From the NCBI RefSeq assembly GCF_014219065.1, contig NZ_JACLGO010000001.1, forward strand, positions 124,001-188,000: a stretch of 64,000 nucleotides of DNA, written 5' to 3'. The notes beneath the pieces are model-generated. The model did not search any database, was not told the origin of the DNA, and was given only the letters and a program-made list of their open reading frames with translations. Positions 53,021 through 62,143 of the stretch are shown piece after piece. Origin of the DNA: Halopseudomonas xiamenensis. GTDB taxonomy: Bacteria > Pseudomonadota > Gammaproteobacteria > Pseudomonadales > Pseudomonadaceae. Position numbers and translations under genes: made by a program. Positions within the stretch are counted from its first letter, which is position 1; each line of letters begins with the position of its first letter.

Positions 53021-53545
53021 ATGTCCATGCGATTGCTGCCCGTTCTGAGCCTGGCCTGCCTGCTCCTGTCCCCGCTGGCCGATGCCGATCAAGCGTCACA
53101 CCGCGCCAGCGCCGAGCGCTTCCTCAAGCTGGCGAATGCCGAAGGCATGACCGCGCCGATCTATTCCCAGACCGAGCAACTGCTGACCGCGCGTTTCGCC
53201 CAGATGGGCGGCTCCATGCAGTATGAATCCATCCTGCGTGACTATCGCCAGCGCGCCAGGGCATTGCTGGATACGCAGTTGAGCTGGGAGGCGATACGCG
53301 AGGAGCTGGTCGATCTGTACCTGCCGCTGTTTTCCGAACAGGAGTTCGAACAGTTGGCGGCCTTCTACCAGTCACCGGCCGGCAGCAAGCTGCTGCAACA
53401 CCTGCCGCAGTTGACCCAGGACTCGATGGCGATCACCCGCGAACGGGTCGAGCAGATCCTCGCCCCGCAGCTGGAGCAGCTGGTGGAAGAGATGGAGCTT
53501 GAGGTCGAGGCGCGGCAGACAGGCAGGGCGGGTAATAGGGAGTAG
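53021..53545 (+). CDS. DUF2059 secreted protein
   Basis: A periplasmic protein of unknown function. The 174-residue product has a signal peptide (MSMRLLPVLSLACLLLSPLA, cut near DADQ). The DUF2059 helical core has the family pattern SWEAIREELVDLYLPLFSEQEFEQLAAFYQSPAGSKLL, in which the FYQSPAGxK stretch is diagnostic. Start ATG 53021 (or 53027) is chosen so that the signal peptide is at the N-terminus; the frame extends to 52997. Only weak ribosome-site similarity is seen. The BolA-type gene follows 46 bases after the stop. Confidence 0.85.
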   Translation: MSMRLLPVLSLACLLLSPLADADQASHRASAERFLKLANAEGMTAPIYSQTEQLLTARFAQMGGSMQYESILRDYRQRARALLDTQLSWEAIREELVDLYLPLFSEQEFEQLAAFYQSPAGSKLLQHLPQLTQDSMAITRERVEQILAPQLEQLVEEMELEVEARQTGRAGNRE

Positions 53546-53591
53546 GGCCAGGCTCGGTTACAATCAATCAACTTTTCATGGAGACATGCGC

Positions 53592-53906
53592 ATGAGCACT
53601 ACACAATCCGCACTGGAACAGGCCCTGCAGAGCCTGGCTCCGATCCATCTGGAACTGCTCAACGAAAGCCACATGCATGCCGTGCCGCCCGGCTCGGAGT
53701 CGCATTTCAAGCTGGTCATCGTCAGCCAGGAATTCGACGGACTGAATGCGGTCAAGCGCCACCAGGCGGTGTACCGCGTGCTGGGTGAACTGATGCAGCA
53801 GATCCATGCCCTGGCCCTGCATACCTATTCGCCGGCGGAGTGGGCAGCTACCGGCCAGGCACCGAACTCCCCCGATTGCATGGGCGGCAGCAAGGCCGAT
53901 CGCTGA
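53592..53906 (+). CDS. BolA family protein
   Basis: BolA-type proteins work with monothiol glutaredoxins in iron-sulfur trafficking and, for BolA itself, in stress morphology. The 104-residue product has the family core AVPPGSESHFKLVIVSQEFDGLNAVKRHQAVYRVLGELMQQIHALALHTYSPAEW. It includes the conserved ESHF and RHQxVY motifs and His residues that ligate shared clusters. It is closer to BolA than to the shorter IbaG. Start ATG 53592 has GGAG 8 bases upstream. A small terminator follows and trhO comes next. Confidence 0.92.
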   Translation: MSTTQSALEQALQSLAPIHLELLNESHMHAVPPGSESHFKLVIVSQEFDGLNAVKRHQAVYRVLGELMQQIHALALHTYSPAEWAATGQAPNSPDCMGGSKADR

Positions 53907-53915
53907 GTCGGGACG

Positions 53916-53941
53916 GCCGGTGCGTTGCCCCGGCGTTTTTT
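53916..53941 (+). terminator. Putative terminator after the BolA gene
   Basis: GCCGG (53916-53920) / CCGGC (53930-53934), a 9-base loop, then G and T6 (53936-53941). A short stem, but well placed 9 bases after the stop. Confidence 0.6.
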
Positions 53942-54005
53942 GTTAGACTTGCCACCCCTGAAAGTACGCCCTTTACGCGGGCGCTGACTGAACAAGAGGT
54001 TGTGC

Positions 54006-54947
54006 ATGTCCCATATCGTTGTCGTGGCGCTCTACAAGTTCGTCACCCTGGAAGATTTCGAAGCCCTGCGCCAGCCGCTGCATGACACCATGATGGAGCA
54101 TGGCGTCAAGGGTACCCTGCTGCTGGCGCTGGAAGGCATCAATGGCACGGTCGCCGGCAGCCGCGAAGGTACCGCTGCATTGCTGGAGTGGTTGCGCCGT
54201 GATCCACGCCTGAGCGACCTGGACTGGAAAGAGTCGCTCTGCGAGGAAATGCCGTTCTACCGCACCAAGGTCAAGCTGAAGAAGGAAATCGTCACCATCG
54301 GCGTGCCGGGCATCAGCCCCAACGAGCGGGTCGGCACCTATGTCGAGCCCAGGGACTGGAATGCGCTGATCAGCGATCCCGAAGTGCTGCTGATTGATAC
54401 CCGCAATGATTATGAGGTGTCGATCGGCACCTTCGAGGGCGCGATCGACCCGCAGACCAAGTCCTTCCGTGAGTTCCCCGACTACGTGCGTCAGCAGTAC
54501 GATCCGCAGAAGCACAAGAAGGTGGCCATGTTCTGCACTGGCGGTATTCGCTGCGAGAAGGCTTCCAGCTTCATGCTCAAGGAAGGCTTCGAGGAGGTCT
54601 ACCACCTCAAGGGCGGTATCCTGAAGTACTTCGAGGAGGTGCCGGCCGAGCAGAGCCTGTGGCAGGGCGAGTGCTTCGTATTCGATAACCGGGTGACGGT
54701 GCGTCATGACCTGGCACCGGGTTCCTTCGACCAGTGCCATGCCTGTCGTCATCCGGTGTCGGCCGAGGACATGGCCTCGCCGCTGTACGAGCAGGGCATC
54801 AGTTGCCCGCATTGCCATGCCAGCCTGCCGGAGAAGACCCGCCGCCGGGCCGAGGAGCGCCAGCGGCAAATCGAACTGGCCAAGCTGCGCAACCAGCCAC
54901 ACCCTATCGGCCTGGCACCGGAGCTGGCTACGCCCAACGCCAGATAA
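54006..54947 (+). CDS. trhO: tRNA uridine 5-hydroxylase TrhO (rhodanese family, YceA)
   Basis: Uses O2 to hydroxylate U34 of certain tRNAs, giving ho5U, the precursor of cmo5U. The 313-residue protein has an N-terminal acylphosphatase-like domain ([35 protein letters not shown]). A rhodanese domain follows with active-site [12 protein letters not shown] (Cys177), and the C-terminus has two CxxC-like pairs (CHACRHP and CPHCH), possibly a zinc site. Start ATG 54006 has AAGAGG 6 bases upstream; an in-frame TTG at 54000 is less likely. Confidence 0.94.
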   Translation: MSHIVVVALYKFVTLEDFEALRQPLHDTMMEHGVKGTLLLALEGINGTVAGSREGTAALLEWLRRDPRLSDLDWKESLCEEMPFYRTKVKLKKEIVTIGVPGISPNERVGTYVEPRDWNALISDPEVLLIDTRNDYEVSIGTFEGAIDPQTKSFREFPDYVRQQYDPQKHKKVAMFCTGGIRCEKASSFMLKEGFEEVYHLKGGILKYFEEVPAEQSLWQGECFVFDNRVTVRHDLAPGSFDQCHACRHPVSAEDMASPLYEQGISCPHCHASLPEKTRRRAEERQRQIELAKLRNQPHPIGLAPELATPNAR

Positions 54948-54968
54948 CCCACAGCGAGAGACCGCGAT

Positions 54969-55601
54969 ATGTCCCAGCGCCTGATCTATGTGATGGACCC
55001 GATGTGTTCATGGTGCTGGGGCTTCGCTCCGGTCATCGATGCCATTCAGTTGGCCTTTGCGCAGTTGCCCCTGCATCTGGTGGCTGGCGGGCTGCGACCC
55101 GGGGTCGCCGATCCGATGACCGACTCCGCACGCCAGGCGCTGACCGAGCACTGGCAGGCGGTCAGGAACAATACCGGCCAACCTTTGCTGACCCCCGATG
55201 CGTTGCCGGCTGGATTTATCTACAACACCGAGCCGGCATGCCGGGCGCTGGTGGTGGCCCGGGAGCTGGATGCCGCGCGGGCCTGGGAGATGGTCAGGAA
55301 TATCCAGCAGGCCTTCTATGCACAGGCGCAGGATGTGACGCAATGTCCGGTGCTGGCTGATCTGGCGGAGCAGGCCGGTTACAACCGTGACAGGTTCGCC
55401 AGGGCGTTCGTCGCCGAGGCGGCGCAGACTGCTGTGGCCGCCGATTTCGCCTGGGCTGCCAATCTGGGTATCAGTGGTTTTCCGACCCTGCTCGCCGAGC
55501 GCAATGGCATGCTGGCGCTATTGTCCCAGGGATATCAATCGGCGGACAGCATCATGCCGTTGCTGCGGCGTTGGGTGGAGGCGGGGGAGCAGCTCGCTTG
55601 A
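54969..55601 (+). CDS. DsbA-family (FrnE-like) thioredoxin-fold protein
   Basis: A cytoplasmic DsbA-like protein with no signal peptide, so not a periplasmic oxidase. The 210-residue product has the active-site CSWC (Cys13, Cys16) in MDPMCSWCWGFAPVID, an all-helical insert, and the cis-Pro loop GISGFPTLLAE near residue 170. The CSWCWGF form is common in FrnE/2-hydroxychromene-isomerase-like proteins used in disulfide or thiol stress. It starts 21 bases after trhO, and the two may be co-transcribed. Confidence 0.88.
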   Translation: MSQRLIYVMDPMCSWCWGFAPVIDAIQLAFAQLPLHLVAGGLRPGVADPMTDSARQALTEHWQAVRNNTGQPLLTPDALPAGFIYNTEPACRALVVARELDAARAWEMVRNIQQAFYAQAQDVTQCPVLADLAEQAGYNRDRFARAFVAEAAQTAVAADFAWAANLGISGFPTLLAERNGMLALLSQGYQSADSIMPLLRRWVEAGEQLA

Positions 55602-55682
55602 AAAAGAGCTGTTTGCTCAAGCCGTCATGCTGTTCACCTAAGCCGCCATCCCTCCCGGAATCCGTCATCCTTCCCAAAACCT

Positions 55683-55850
55683 GTCATCCTTCGCGAAGGC
55701 GAAGGATCTACCGGGCACTGTGAGCCAGCCGGCACCCTGGATCCTTCGCCTTCGCGAAGGATGACGAGGTAGGGAGCCAAGGATGACGAGGTAGAGAGCA
55801 AGGATGACGGGGTGAGAGCAATGCTGCCGCCTGCGCGAAGGATGACGGTG
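55683..55850. repeat. Inverted and tandem repeat cluster
   Basis: A perfect 26-bp inverted repeat (55683-55708 and 55740-55765, core ATCCTTCGCGAAGG) is followed by direct copies of AAGGATGACGAGGTAG. The copies start at 55757, 55779 and 55800 (period 22 then 21), with a fourth partial copy at 55838. Partial inverted copies (CGTCATCCTTCCC) precede it near 55663. The whole 277-base gap 55602-55878 is repeat material without a gene. It looks like a dispersed intergenic repeat. Confidence 0.75.
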
Positions 55851-55878
55851 TGCGCAGGCGGGGATGCAGGGGCAAGCC

Positions 55879-56469
55879 TCAGTGGCGCGGATCAAGCAGT
55901 GCCGGACGGGCTTTTTCTTCCGGGGCCTGGAACAGCAGGTACAGCTGGGTCAGCACATCGGGGATGTGATCGAGCATGTCCTGGACCATTTCCTCATCCT
56001 TGGCGATCTCGGCGAACTCGGGCTGGTCCTCGAACAGGCCGGAGCCGACCATGATCGGCAGCAGCAGCTCACTGACGGTTTCCTCATCCTGGCTGAACCA
56101 GTCTTCCTCGCGCAGGAATACGCCTTCGAGAAAGCCCACGCACCAGCTGCGCAGGTCGGACAGGTCCGGCTCGTCGCCCAGGGTCAGCTCGCACGGCGGC
56201 TCCAGCTCTTCGTCGCTGGCCAGAATGCGTTCGATCAGCGCCTTGAGGTCGCGCAGGGTACCTTCGATATCGGCCTTCTGGGCGTCATCGGTGTACTTGG
56301 GCTCCTCGGCGAACAGTTCGAACATCCATTCCTGCTCCGGCACCTCGGCGGGGCTGATGGACAGGGCAGTCAGATAACCATGCCCGGCAAGATAATCGAG
56401 AGCTTCATCGTGCAGATCGTCAGCATCGAGAAACTGCTGCAGGCGCTCGAGTTGGTCGGCGAAGGACAT
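55879..56469 (-). CDS. UPF0149/YecA-YgfB family protein
   Basis: A conserved acidic protein of unknown role. The 196-residue product fits the UPF0149 pattern: an N-terminal helical start ([34 protein letters not shown]) and the family core ([45 protein letters not shown]). It is very rich in Asp and Glu. It lacks the SEC-C zinc tail of full YecA. A GAGGTG site lies before the ATG. It is divergent from recQ. Confidence 0.87.
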   Translation of the reverse strand: MSFADQLERLQQFLDADDLHDEALDYLAGHGYLTALSISPAEVPEQEWMFELFAEEPKYTDDAQKADIEGTLRDLKALIERILASDEELEPPCELTLGDEPDLSDLRSWCVGFLEGVFLREEDWFSQDEETVSELLLPIMVGSGLFEDQPEFAEIAKDEEMVQDMLDHIPDVLTQLYLLFQAPEEKARPALLDPRH

Positions 56470-56642
56470 GGCTACACCTCATCATGGATAATGGTCGGCA
56501 TTGTACGCACCTGGCCGGGTTTTTGCCAAAGCATTGGCAATACTGGCAGCACATCACGGCGAATCTCGCCAGGGCTGATATAATCTGCCCCTTTTGTGCT
56601 GGCCGATACCGGCTGCCCGAATGCAATCATGCAAGGAGAATC

Positions 56643-58772
56643 ATGCGCGAGCAAGCCTTACAGAAGCTGCGGGATATTTTCGGCTACGGCGAGTTTCGCG
56701 GGCACCAGGCTGACATCATCGATCAGGTGGCTACCGGCGGTGACGCCCTGGTACTGATGCCGACCGGCGGTGGCAAGTCGCTGTGCTACCAGATTCCGGG
56801 TTTGCTGCGTCCCGGCCTGGCGGTGGTGGTCTCGCCGCTGATCGCCCTGATGGATGACCAGGTGGCCACGCTCAACGAGCTGGGGCTGCGTGCCGCGGCG
56901 CTGAACTCCACGCTGGACGAGTCGGCTCGGCGCGAGATTGCCGAGCGCCTGCGCCGCGCTGACCTGGACTTTCTCTACCTGGCCCCCGAGCGCCTGCTGC
57001 AGCCGCGCACCCTGCAGTTCCTGCAGAGCCTGGACATCGCCCTGTTCGCCATCGACGAGGCGCATTGCGTATCCCAGTGGGGGCACGACTTCCGTCCCGA
57101 GTACCTGCAACTGGGCCAGCTCGCCGAGCTGTTCCCGGATGTGCCGCGCATGGCGCTGACGGCCACCGCCGATGAGCGCACCCGCGAGGAAATTGCCCAG
57201 CGCCTGGGGCTGGAACAGGCCAAACGCTTCGTCTCCGGGTTCGACCGGCCGAACATCTTCTATCGCATCGTGCCCAAGGACCGGCCGCGCCAGCAGTTGC
57301 TGGCGTTTCTCAAGGACCAGCGCGGCAATGCCGGCATCGTCTACTGCCTGTCGCGCAAGAAGGTCGAGGATACCGCGCAATGGCTCAGCGACCAGGGCTG
57401 GCCGGCCTTGCCCTACCATGCCGGACTGAGTCCCGAGCTGCGTGCCACGCACCAGCAGCGCTTTCTCAACGAGGAAGGCCTGATCATGGTGGCGACCATC
57501 GCCTTCGGCATGGGCATCGACAAATCCAACGTGCGTTTTGTCGCGCATCTGGACCTGCCCAAGAGCATCGAGGCCTATTACCAGGAAACCGGTCGTGCCG
57601 GGCGCGACGGCCTGCCGGCCGATGCCTGGATGGCCTACGGGCTGCAGGATGTGCTGCTGCTCAACCAGATCATGGCCGGCTCCGATGGCGACGAGCGACA
57701 CAAGCGCATCGAACGGCACAAGCTCGACGCCATGCTGGCACTGTGCGAACTCACCAGTTGCCGCCGCCAGTCGCTGCTCGGCTATTTCGGTGACACCCTG
57801 GATGAGCCCTGCGGGCATTGCGACAACTGCCGGGAACCAGTGGCTACCTGGGACGGCAGCGAGGCGGCGCGCATGGCGCTGTCCACTGTCTATCGCAGCG
57901 GCCAGCGCTATGGTGTCGGGCATCTGGTGGATATCCTGCTGGGCCGCGACAACGAGAAGATCCGCAGCGCTGGCCATCAGCACCTGTCGACCTATGGCAT
58001 CGGCGAGCAACTGGGTGAACAGGAGTGGCGCTCGGTGTTCCGCCAGCTGATTGCCCGCCGCCTGGTGGAGATCGACCTGGACGGCTACGGCAGTCTGCGC
58101 CTGTCCGACAGCTGCCGACCGTTGCTGCGCGGTGAGGAATCACTGGCGCTGCGCAAGGATATCGCCCGTTCGGCAGCGGTGCCGCACAAGTCCGGCGACA
58201 AGCCGGTCATCGCCGAGGCCGACAAGCCCCTGTGGGAAAACCTGCGGGCGCTGCGCAAGCGGTTGGCCGAGTCCCATGGCGTGCCACCCTACGTGGTGTT
58301 CGCCGACTCGACACTGGTCGATATGCTGCGCCAGCGCCCGACCACCCTGCAGGACATGGCGCTGGTCAGTGGTGTCGGGGCGCATAAACTGGAGCGCTAC
58401 GGTGCCGACTTCCTGCAGGTATTGCTGGCGGGCGACGACGCGGCGGGTGCCGCGCCGGTGCATGCGGCCCAGGAAGTGCAGGCGCTGGCGCTGGCCGGAA
58501 TGGAGCCGGCGCACATCGCGGCGCAGACCGGCACGCCGATCAGGCAGGTGTACATGAAGCTGGCCCAGGCGATCAGCACCGGGCAGATCGAACTGCACCA
58601 CGCGGTCGATCTGCCAGCGGGGCAGTTGGAGCGCATTCAGGACCTGTTTCTCAACGAGGCCGAGGACGACCTGCCCGGCGTGCGTGCGGTAGCCGAGGAA
58701 CTCGACGAGCCGGTGGAAGAGGGCGTGCTGCACTGCATCCGCGCGGCGCTGGTGCTGGAGATCAGTGGCTGA
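56643..58772 (+). CDS. recQ: ATP-dependent DNA helicase RecQ
   Basis: A 3'-5' helicase in RecF-pathway recombination and fork restart. The 709-residue protein has Walker A MPTGGGKS (Lys45), DEAH (138-141), and motif V/VI ([40 protein letters not shown]). The RQC zinc site is CELTSCRR...CGHCDNC. A winged helix and one HRDC domain follow ([31 protein letters not shown]). A roughly 100-residue C-terminal extension with a helix-turn-helix-like end is present, as in longer proteobacterial RecQ. Start ATG 56643 has AAGGAGA upstream; the frame extends to 56484 without support. Confidence 0.95.
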   Translation: MREQALQKLRDIFGYGEFRGHQADIIDQVATGGDALVLMPTGGGKSLCYQIPGLLRPGLAVVVSPLIALMDDQVATLNELGLRAAALNSTLDESARREIAERLRRADLDFLYLAPERLLQPRTLQFLQSLDIALFAIDEAHCVSQWGHDFRPEYLQLGQLAELFPDVPRMALTATADERTREEIAQRLGLEQAKRFVSGFDRPNIFYRIVPKDRPRQQLLAFLKDQRGNAGIVYCLSRKKVEDTAQWLSDQGWPALPYHAGLSPELRATHQQRFLNEEGLIMVATIAFGMGIDKSNVRFVAHLDLPKSIEAYYQETGRAGRDGLPADAWMAYGLQDVLLLNQIMAGSDGDERHKRIERHKLDAMLALCELTSCRRQSLLGYFGDTLDEPCGHCDNCREPVATWDGSEAARMALSTVYRSGQRYGVGHLVDILLGRDNEKIRSAGHQHLSTYGIGEQLGEQEWRSVFRQLIARRLVEIDLDGYGSLRLSDSCRPLLRGEESLALRKDIARSAAVPHKSGDKPVIAEADKPLWENLRALRKRLAESHGVPPYVVFADSTLVDMLRQRPTTLQDMALVSGVGAHKLERYGADFLQVLLAGDDAAGAAPVHAAQEVQALALAGMEPAHIAAQTGTPIRQVYMKLAQAISTGQIELHHAVDLPAGQLERIQDLFLNEAEDDLPGVRAVAEELDEPVEEGVLHCIRAALVLEISG

Positions 58773-58797
58773 GAGGCGGCGCAGCCCCATCAGTTGG

Positions 58798-58886
58798 TGT
58801 GGGAGCCGCGCCTCGCGGCGATGGGGACTGGCCGGCAAGGCAGTGCTGGCTGGCAGCCCGCTTCGCGGCGGGGCGCCTCTCCCACA
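58798..58886. repeat. REP doublet (REPIN-like) between recQ and plpD
   Basis: TGTGGGAG (58798-58805) and its reverse complement CTCCCACA (58879-58886) bound an 89-base unit. Inside each end is a GC palindrome (GCCGCGCCTCGCGGC and CCCGCTTCGCGGCGGGG). GTGGGAG plus a GC hairpin in two inverted copies is the standard Pseudomonas REPIN layout. Confidence 0.8.
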
Positions 58887-58919
58887 GGAAGAGCGGCTAT
58901 TGCCGTCATTTGCCGCTGC

Positions 58920-61112
58920 TCAGAACGTCTGCCCCAGGTTCATGTACACCGCGCGCTCGCCTTCCTGGTTGGCGCCGATGCCGAGGAACAGCGGGCCGAG
59001 GAAGGTGTCCATGCCCAGTAGCAGGCTGCCGGCGGTCATGTAGCCTGTATCCAGCGCATCGTCGCCCTTGTTGTAGACCCGCCCGTATTCCAGGGTCCCG
59101 CCCAGGTACACCGGGATGGTCAGCGGCATGCTGCTGGCATTCAGCCGGCGGTAGTACACCACCCGCGCCAGATTGTAGTTCTGCCCGGCCAGACCGTTCT
59201 CACGGAAGCCGGAGAACTCGCCCAGGCCACCGAGAATGAAGCTGCTCTGCGCCACATCGACATCATCCTCGGTACGCCCGATGAAGGCGCCCAGTTGCAG
59301 GCTGTGCGGCCCGCTGGCGAAGGCCCGGCTGGCGCGGATCTCCAGTTGCTGGTAGCGCTCGTCGGCGCCCAGGTCCGGTTCGGACTGGCGCCAGAGAATG
59401 CGCGCGGTATCGCCGGAGCGGGGGAAGTTGACATTGTCCTGGGTGTCGCGGTCGATCTGCAGCGAATAGAACGCCTCGTCGAACTGCAGGGTCGGCTGCT
59501 CAGGGTCGCCGACGCGGATACGTGACTTGCCGTCGTAGCGCGACAGTCCGAAGCGTACCTCGCCATTGTTGGATATCTGCCGGCCGACGTTGATACCGGC
59601 GCCGTAGCGTTGCACGCGATAGTCGGCGACCGGGTCGTTGTCCAGGATCACCTCCACGTTGCGCGCCTCGGCGTCGATGAAGGGTGCCACGAAATAGCGC
59701 GAGCCGTAGTCCAGCGGCTGGTAGAACTCGCTGTAGAACTGCTGGTGCTCGCCCAGTTGCAGGCGGGTCAGCCATTCGGCGCCCAGCGGATTGACGCCAT
59801 TGACGCGGAAGCTGGCGCCGATGGTGAACTGGCTGCCGCCCTCGAAATCGTCCGCCAGGTTCAACCCCAGGCGCAGGTAGTCGGTGCCGGTCTCGCGGCC
59901 GTGGGTGCGGATCAACAGGGTGTTGTGTTCGCCCTCATGGAGGATTTCATAGTTCACCTGGCTGAAGTAGTCGGTGCCGTAGATGGTGCCCATGTCCTTG
60001 GCCAGGTGGCCGGTATTCAACGGCTCGCCGAGTTCCTGGCGGACCATGCTGCGCACCACCTCATCGGCGACCTTGCCGCTGTTGATCACGCGGATCTCAT
60101 GGATGATCGGCTGGCGATGTGGGCGATTGCGCGCCAGGTTGCCGCCTGGCTGCAGCGGGCTGACCGGCTCGACGAAGGCGTTCAGTTCGGCGGCCTGCAG
60201 CAGGCTCTGCTCGCCGGCGGCGATCGCCTGCTCGGCCTCGGCGAAACTGCTGAAGGCGATCTCGCCCAGTTCGGGCTGCAGCAACATGTCCTGTTCGGTC
60301 AGGGTGGCCAACTGCTCCTGGGTATTGTTGCGGGTCAGCAGGGTGGTGGTCTGGTCCATGATGTCGAGGATGCTGTGCATATCCTCGGCCGGCTTGAGCG
60401 GGGTGGCGATATCCACCACGATGACCCGGTCCACGCCCATTTCCCGGGCCACATCCACCGGCAGGTTCTTCGACAGCACGCCATCGACCAGCATGCGTCC
60501 ATCGACCATCACCGGCGCGAAGAAGCCGGGCAGGCCGATACTGGCGCGGATCGCCTGGGGCAGGTGGCCGCTCTTGAACACCACGGCATCGCCGGTGGCG
60601 ATGTCGGTGGCCACGGCGCGGAAGGGAATCGGCAGGCGGTCGAAGTCATCGATGTCATTGGTATGCACCAGCAGGCTTTCCAGTGCCAGCCCCAGGTTCT
60701 GCCCTTGCAGTATGCCCAGCGGGAAGCTGAGCTTGCCGTCCTTGAACGACAGCCGCTGCTTGACCAGGAAGTCGCGATCGTCCTGCTTGCGCCGGTAGGG
60801 TATGTCCTCGCGCAGCGGCGAGTCGCTGAGCGTGGCCGGCCAGTCCATTTCCAGGGCGATCTGCTCCAACTCGTCGGCGCTGTAGCCGGCGGCGTACAGG
60901 CCGCCGATCACCGCTCCCATGCTGGTGCCGGCGATCGCATGCAACTGGATGTCGAGCTTCTCGATCTGCTTGAGTACGCCGATATGCGCCAGGCCCCGGG
61001 CGCCGCCACCGGATAGTACCAGCCCGGTACGCGGCTCGGTGGCCAGGTGGTCCTGGGCCATGCACAGCGGAGCGAGCAGGGCCAGCAGCAACAGGGAAAT
61101 GCATCTGAACAT
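58920..61112 (-). CDS. plpD: Patatin-like phospholipase autotransporter PlpD (type Vd secretion)
   Basis: A secreted class A1-type lipase fused to its own outer-membrane transporter. The 730-residue protein has a signal peptide (residues 1-19). The patatin domain carries the oxyanion GGGARG (35-40), nucleophile Ser64 in GTSMG and dyad Asp210 in VDGVLSKNLP. A POTRA domain follows (about 335-405), then a 16-strand Omp85-type barrel ending in RAVYMNLGQTF with a terminal Phe. The domain order and length match P. aeruginosa PlpD. The upstream region is shared with a divergent gene carrying PHO boxes. No strong ribosome site is visible. Confidence 0.93.
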   Translation of the reverse strand: MFRCISLLLLALLAPLCMAQDHLATEPRTGLVLSGGGARGLAHIGVLKQIEKLDIQLHAIAGTSMGAVIGGLYAAGYSADELEQIALEMDWPATLSDSPLREDIPYRRKQDDRDFLVKQRLSFKDGKLSFPLGILQGQNLGLALESLLVHTNDIDDFDRLPIPFRAVATDIATGDAVVFKSGHLPQAIRASIGLPGFFAPVMVDGRMLVDGVLSKNLPVDVAREMGVDRVIVVDIATPLKPAEDMHSILDIMDQTTTLLTRNNTQEQLATLTEQDMLLQPELGEIAFSSFAEAEQAIAAGEQSLLQAAELNAFVEPVSPLQPGGNLARNRPHRQPIIHEIRVINSGKVADEVVRSMVRQELGEPLNTGHLAKDMGTIYGTDYFSQVNYEILHEGEHNTLLIRTHGRETGTDYLRLGLNLADDFEGGSQFTIGASFRVNGVNPLGAEWLTRLQLGEHQQFYSEFYQPLDYGSRYFVAPFIDAEARNVEVILDNDPVADYRVQRYGAGINVGRQISNNGEVRFGLSRYDGKSRIRVGDPEQPTLQFDEAFYSLQIDRDTQDNVNFPRSGDTARILWRQSEPDLGADERYQQLEIRASRAFASGPHSLQLGAFIGRTEDDVDVAQSSFILGGLGEFSGFRENGLAGQNYNLARVVYYRRLNASSMPLTIPVYLGGTLEYGRVYNKGDDALDTGYMTAGSLLLGMDTFLGPLFLGIGANQEGERAVYMNLGQTF

Positions 61113-61227
61113 GACGAAGCCTGATTAATAAGCAAGGAGCGGATCGACGGCACATTGTATACGAGGCTGCCAGGGTCTGTTGACGTTTCATCGTACCTGG
61201 TGTTATCGCGCCGGCCCGCTCGATGAC

Positions 61228-61267
61228 CTGTCATCAGCTTGTCATCTTGCTGTCATCAGCCGGTCAC
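61228..61267 (+). promoter_or_regulatory. Tandem PHO boxes (PhoB sites) upstream of the plcP-type gene
   Basis: Four heptamers with exact 11-base spacing: CTGTCAT (61228-61234), TTGTCAT (61239-61245), CTGTCAT (61250-61256), CGGTCAC (61261-61267). One PHO box is two CTGTCAT repeats 11 bases apart, so this is two boxes in phase. A weak TAGTTT (61278-61283) lies where a PhoB-dependent -10 is expected. The array starts 115 bases from plpD, on the other side. Confidence 0.9.
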
Positions 61268-61312
61268 CCCCGAGGGCTAGTTTGACCGCAGATACTGCAA
61301 GGGGAGCGACAG

Positions 61313-62134
61313 ATGACTCACGCGGAAGATTTCTCGGCGGTCGGCAAGCAGCGAGTGCGTACCATCTGGATTTCCGATGTGCACCTGGGCACGCGCGATT
61401 GCCAGGCCGAGAAACTGGCGGGTTTTCTCAAGGAATACGAGTGTGATCAACTGTATCTGGTGGGTGACATCATCGATGGCTGGCGCCTGCGCAAGAGCAT
61501 GTACTGGCCGCAGTCGCACACCAACGTCATCCGCCGCATCCTCACCATGAGCAAGCGTGGCACCCGGGTGGTCTACGTCACCGGCAATCATGACGAGTTC
61601 CTGCGTCGCTACGCCACGCTGAACATCGGCAACATCCTGCTGGTCGACGAGGCTGAGCACGTCACCGCTGATGGTCGCAGGCTGCTGGTCATCCACGGCG
61701 ACCAGTTCGATGTGATCACCCGTTGCCACCGCTGGCTGGCCTTTCTCGGCGACCATGCCTACGAGTTGAGCCTGCGCCTGAATCGCTGGCTCAACTACTG
61801 GCGCGCCCGCTGCGGCTATGGCTACTGGTCGCTGTCCGGTTACCTGAAGCACCGGGTCAAGAAGGCGGTCAACTTCATCAGCGACTTCGAGGACGCCCTG
61901 GCTCATGAGTGCCGCAAGCGAGACATGCAGGGTGTGATCTGCGGGCATATCCACCACGCGGAAATCCGCGAGGTCAACGGTATCGATTATCACAACTGCG
62001 GAGACTGGGTGGAGTCCTGCACGGCATTGATCGAACACTGGGATGGCAGCATCAGCCAGTATCGCTGGGCGGAAGCGCCGGCAACGGCAGCGGAGCGCCT
62101 GGAAGGCGTGGAGAAGGTGCCAGACGCGGTTTGA
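61313..62134 (+). CDS. plcP: PlcP-type phospholipase C of the LpxH-like metallophosphoesterase family
   Basis: Likely cuts phospholipid head groups to diacylglycerol under phosphate starvation. Automated pipelines often label this family UDP-2,3-diacylglucosamine pyrophosphatase. The 273-residue protein has all calcineurin-type metal motifs: SDVHLG (Asp22, His24), GDIIDGW (Asp52), GNHDE (Asn92, His93), HGDQFD (His128) and GHIHH (211-215). Blocks such as YWPQSHTNVI, GYWSLSGYLK and GDWVESCTALIEH recall Sinorhizobium PlcP and its P. aeruginosa homologue. The tandem PHO boxes and the neighbouring cyaB support PlcP over LpxH. An AAGGGGAG site lies before the ATG. Confidence 0.82.
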   Translation: MTHAEDFSAVGKQRVRTIWISDVHLGTRDCQAEKLAGFLKEYECDQLYLVGDIIDGWRLRKSMYWPQSHTNVIRRILTMSKRGTRVVYVTGNHDEFLRRYATLNIGNILLVDEAEHVTADGRRLLVIHGDQFDVITRCHRWLAFLGDHAYELSLRLNRWLNYWRARCGYGYWSLSGYLKHRVKKAVNFISDFEDALAHECRKRDMQGVICGHIHHAEIREVNGIDYHNCGDWVESCTALIEHWDGSISQYRWAEAPATAAERLEGVEKVPDAV

Positions 62135-62143
62135 CTGCAGCTG

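Noticed and set aside
55757-55850. Possible short CRISPR array
   Set aside because: Copies are adjacent with almost no spacer, vary in length, and no cas gene is near; it is a tandem intergenic repeat.
56658-61016. Long antisense frames within recQ (450 codons, minus) and plpD (468 codons, plus)
   Set aside because: Both lie wholly inside well-supported genes and have shadow-type composition.
61313-62134. Annotation of this gene as LpxH (lipid A synthesis)
   Set aside because: The calcineurin motifs are shared, but the internal blocks, PHO boxes and cyaB neighbour fit the PlcP group; lpxH would not be expected under PhoB control.
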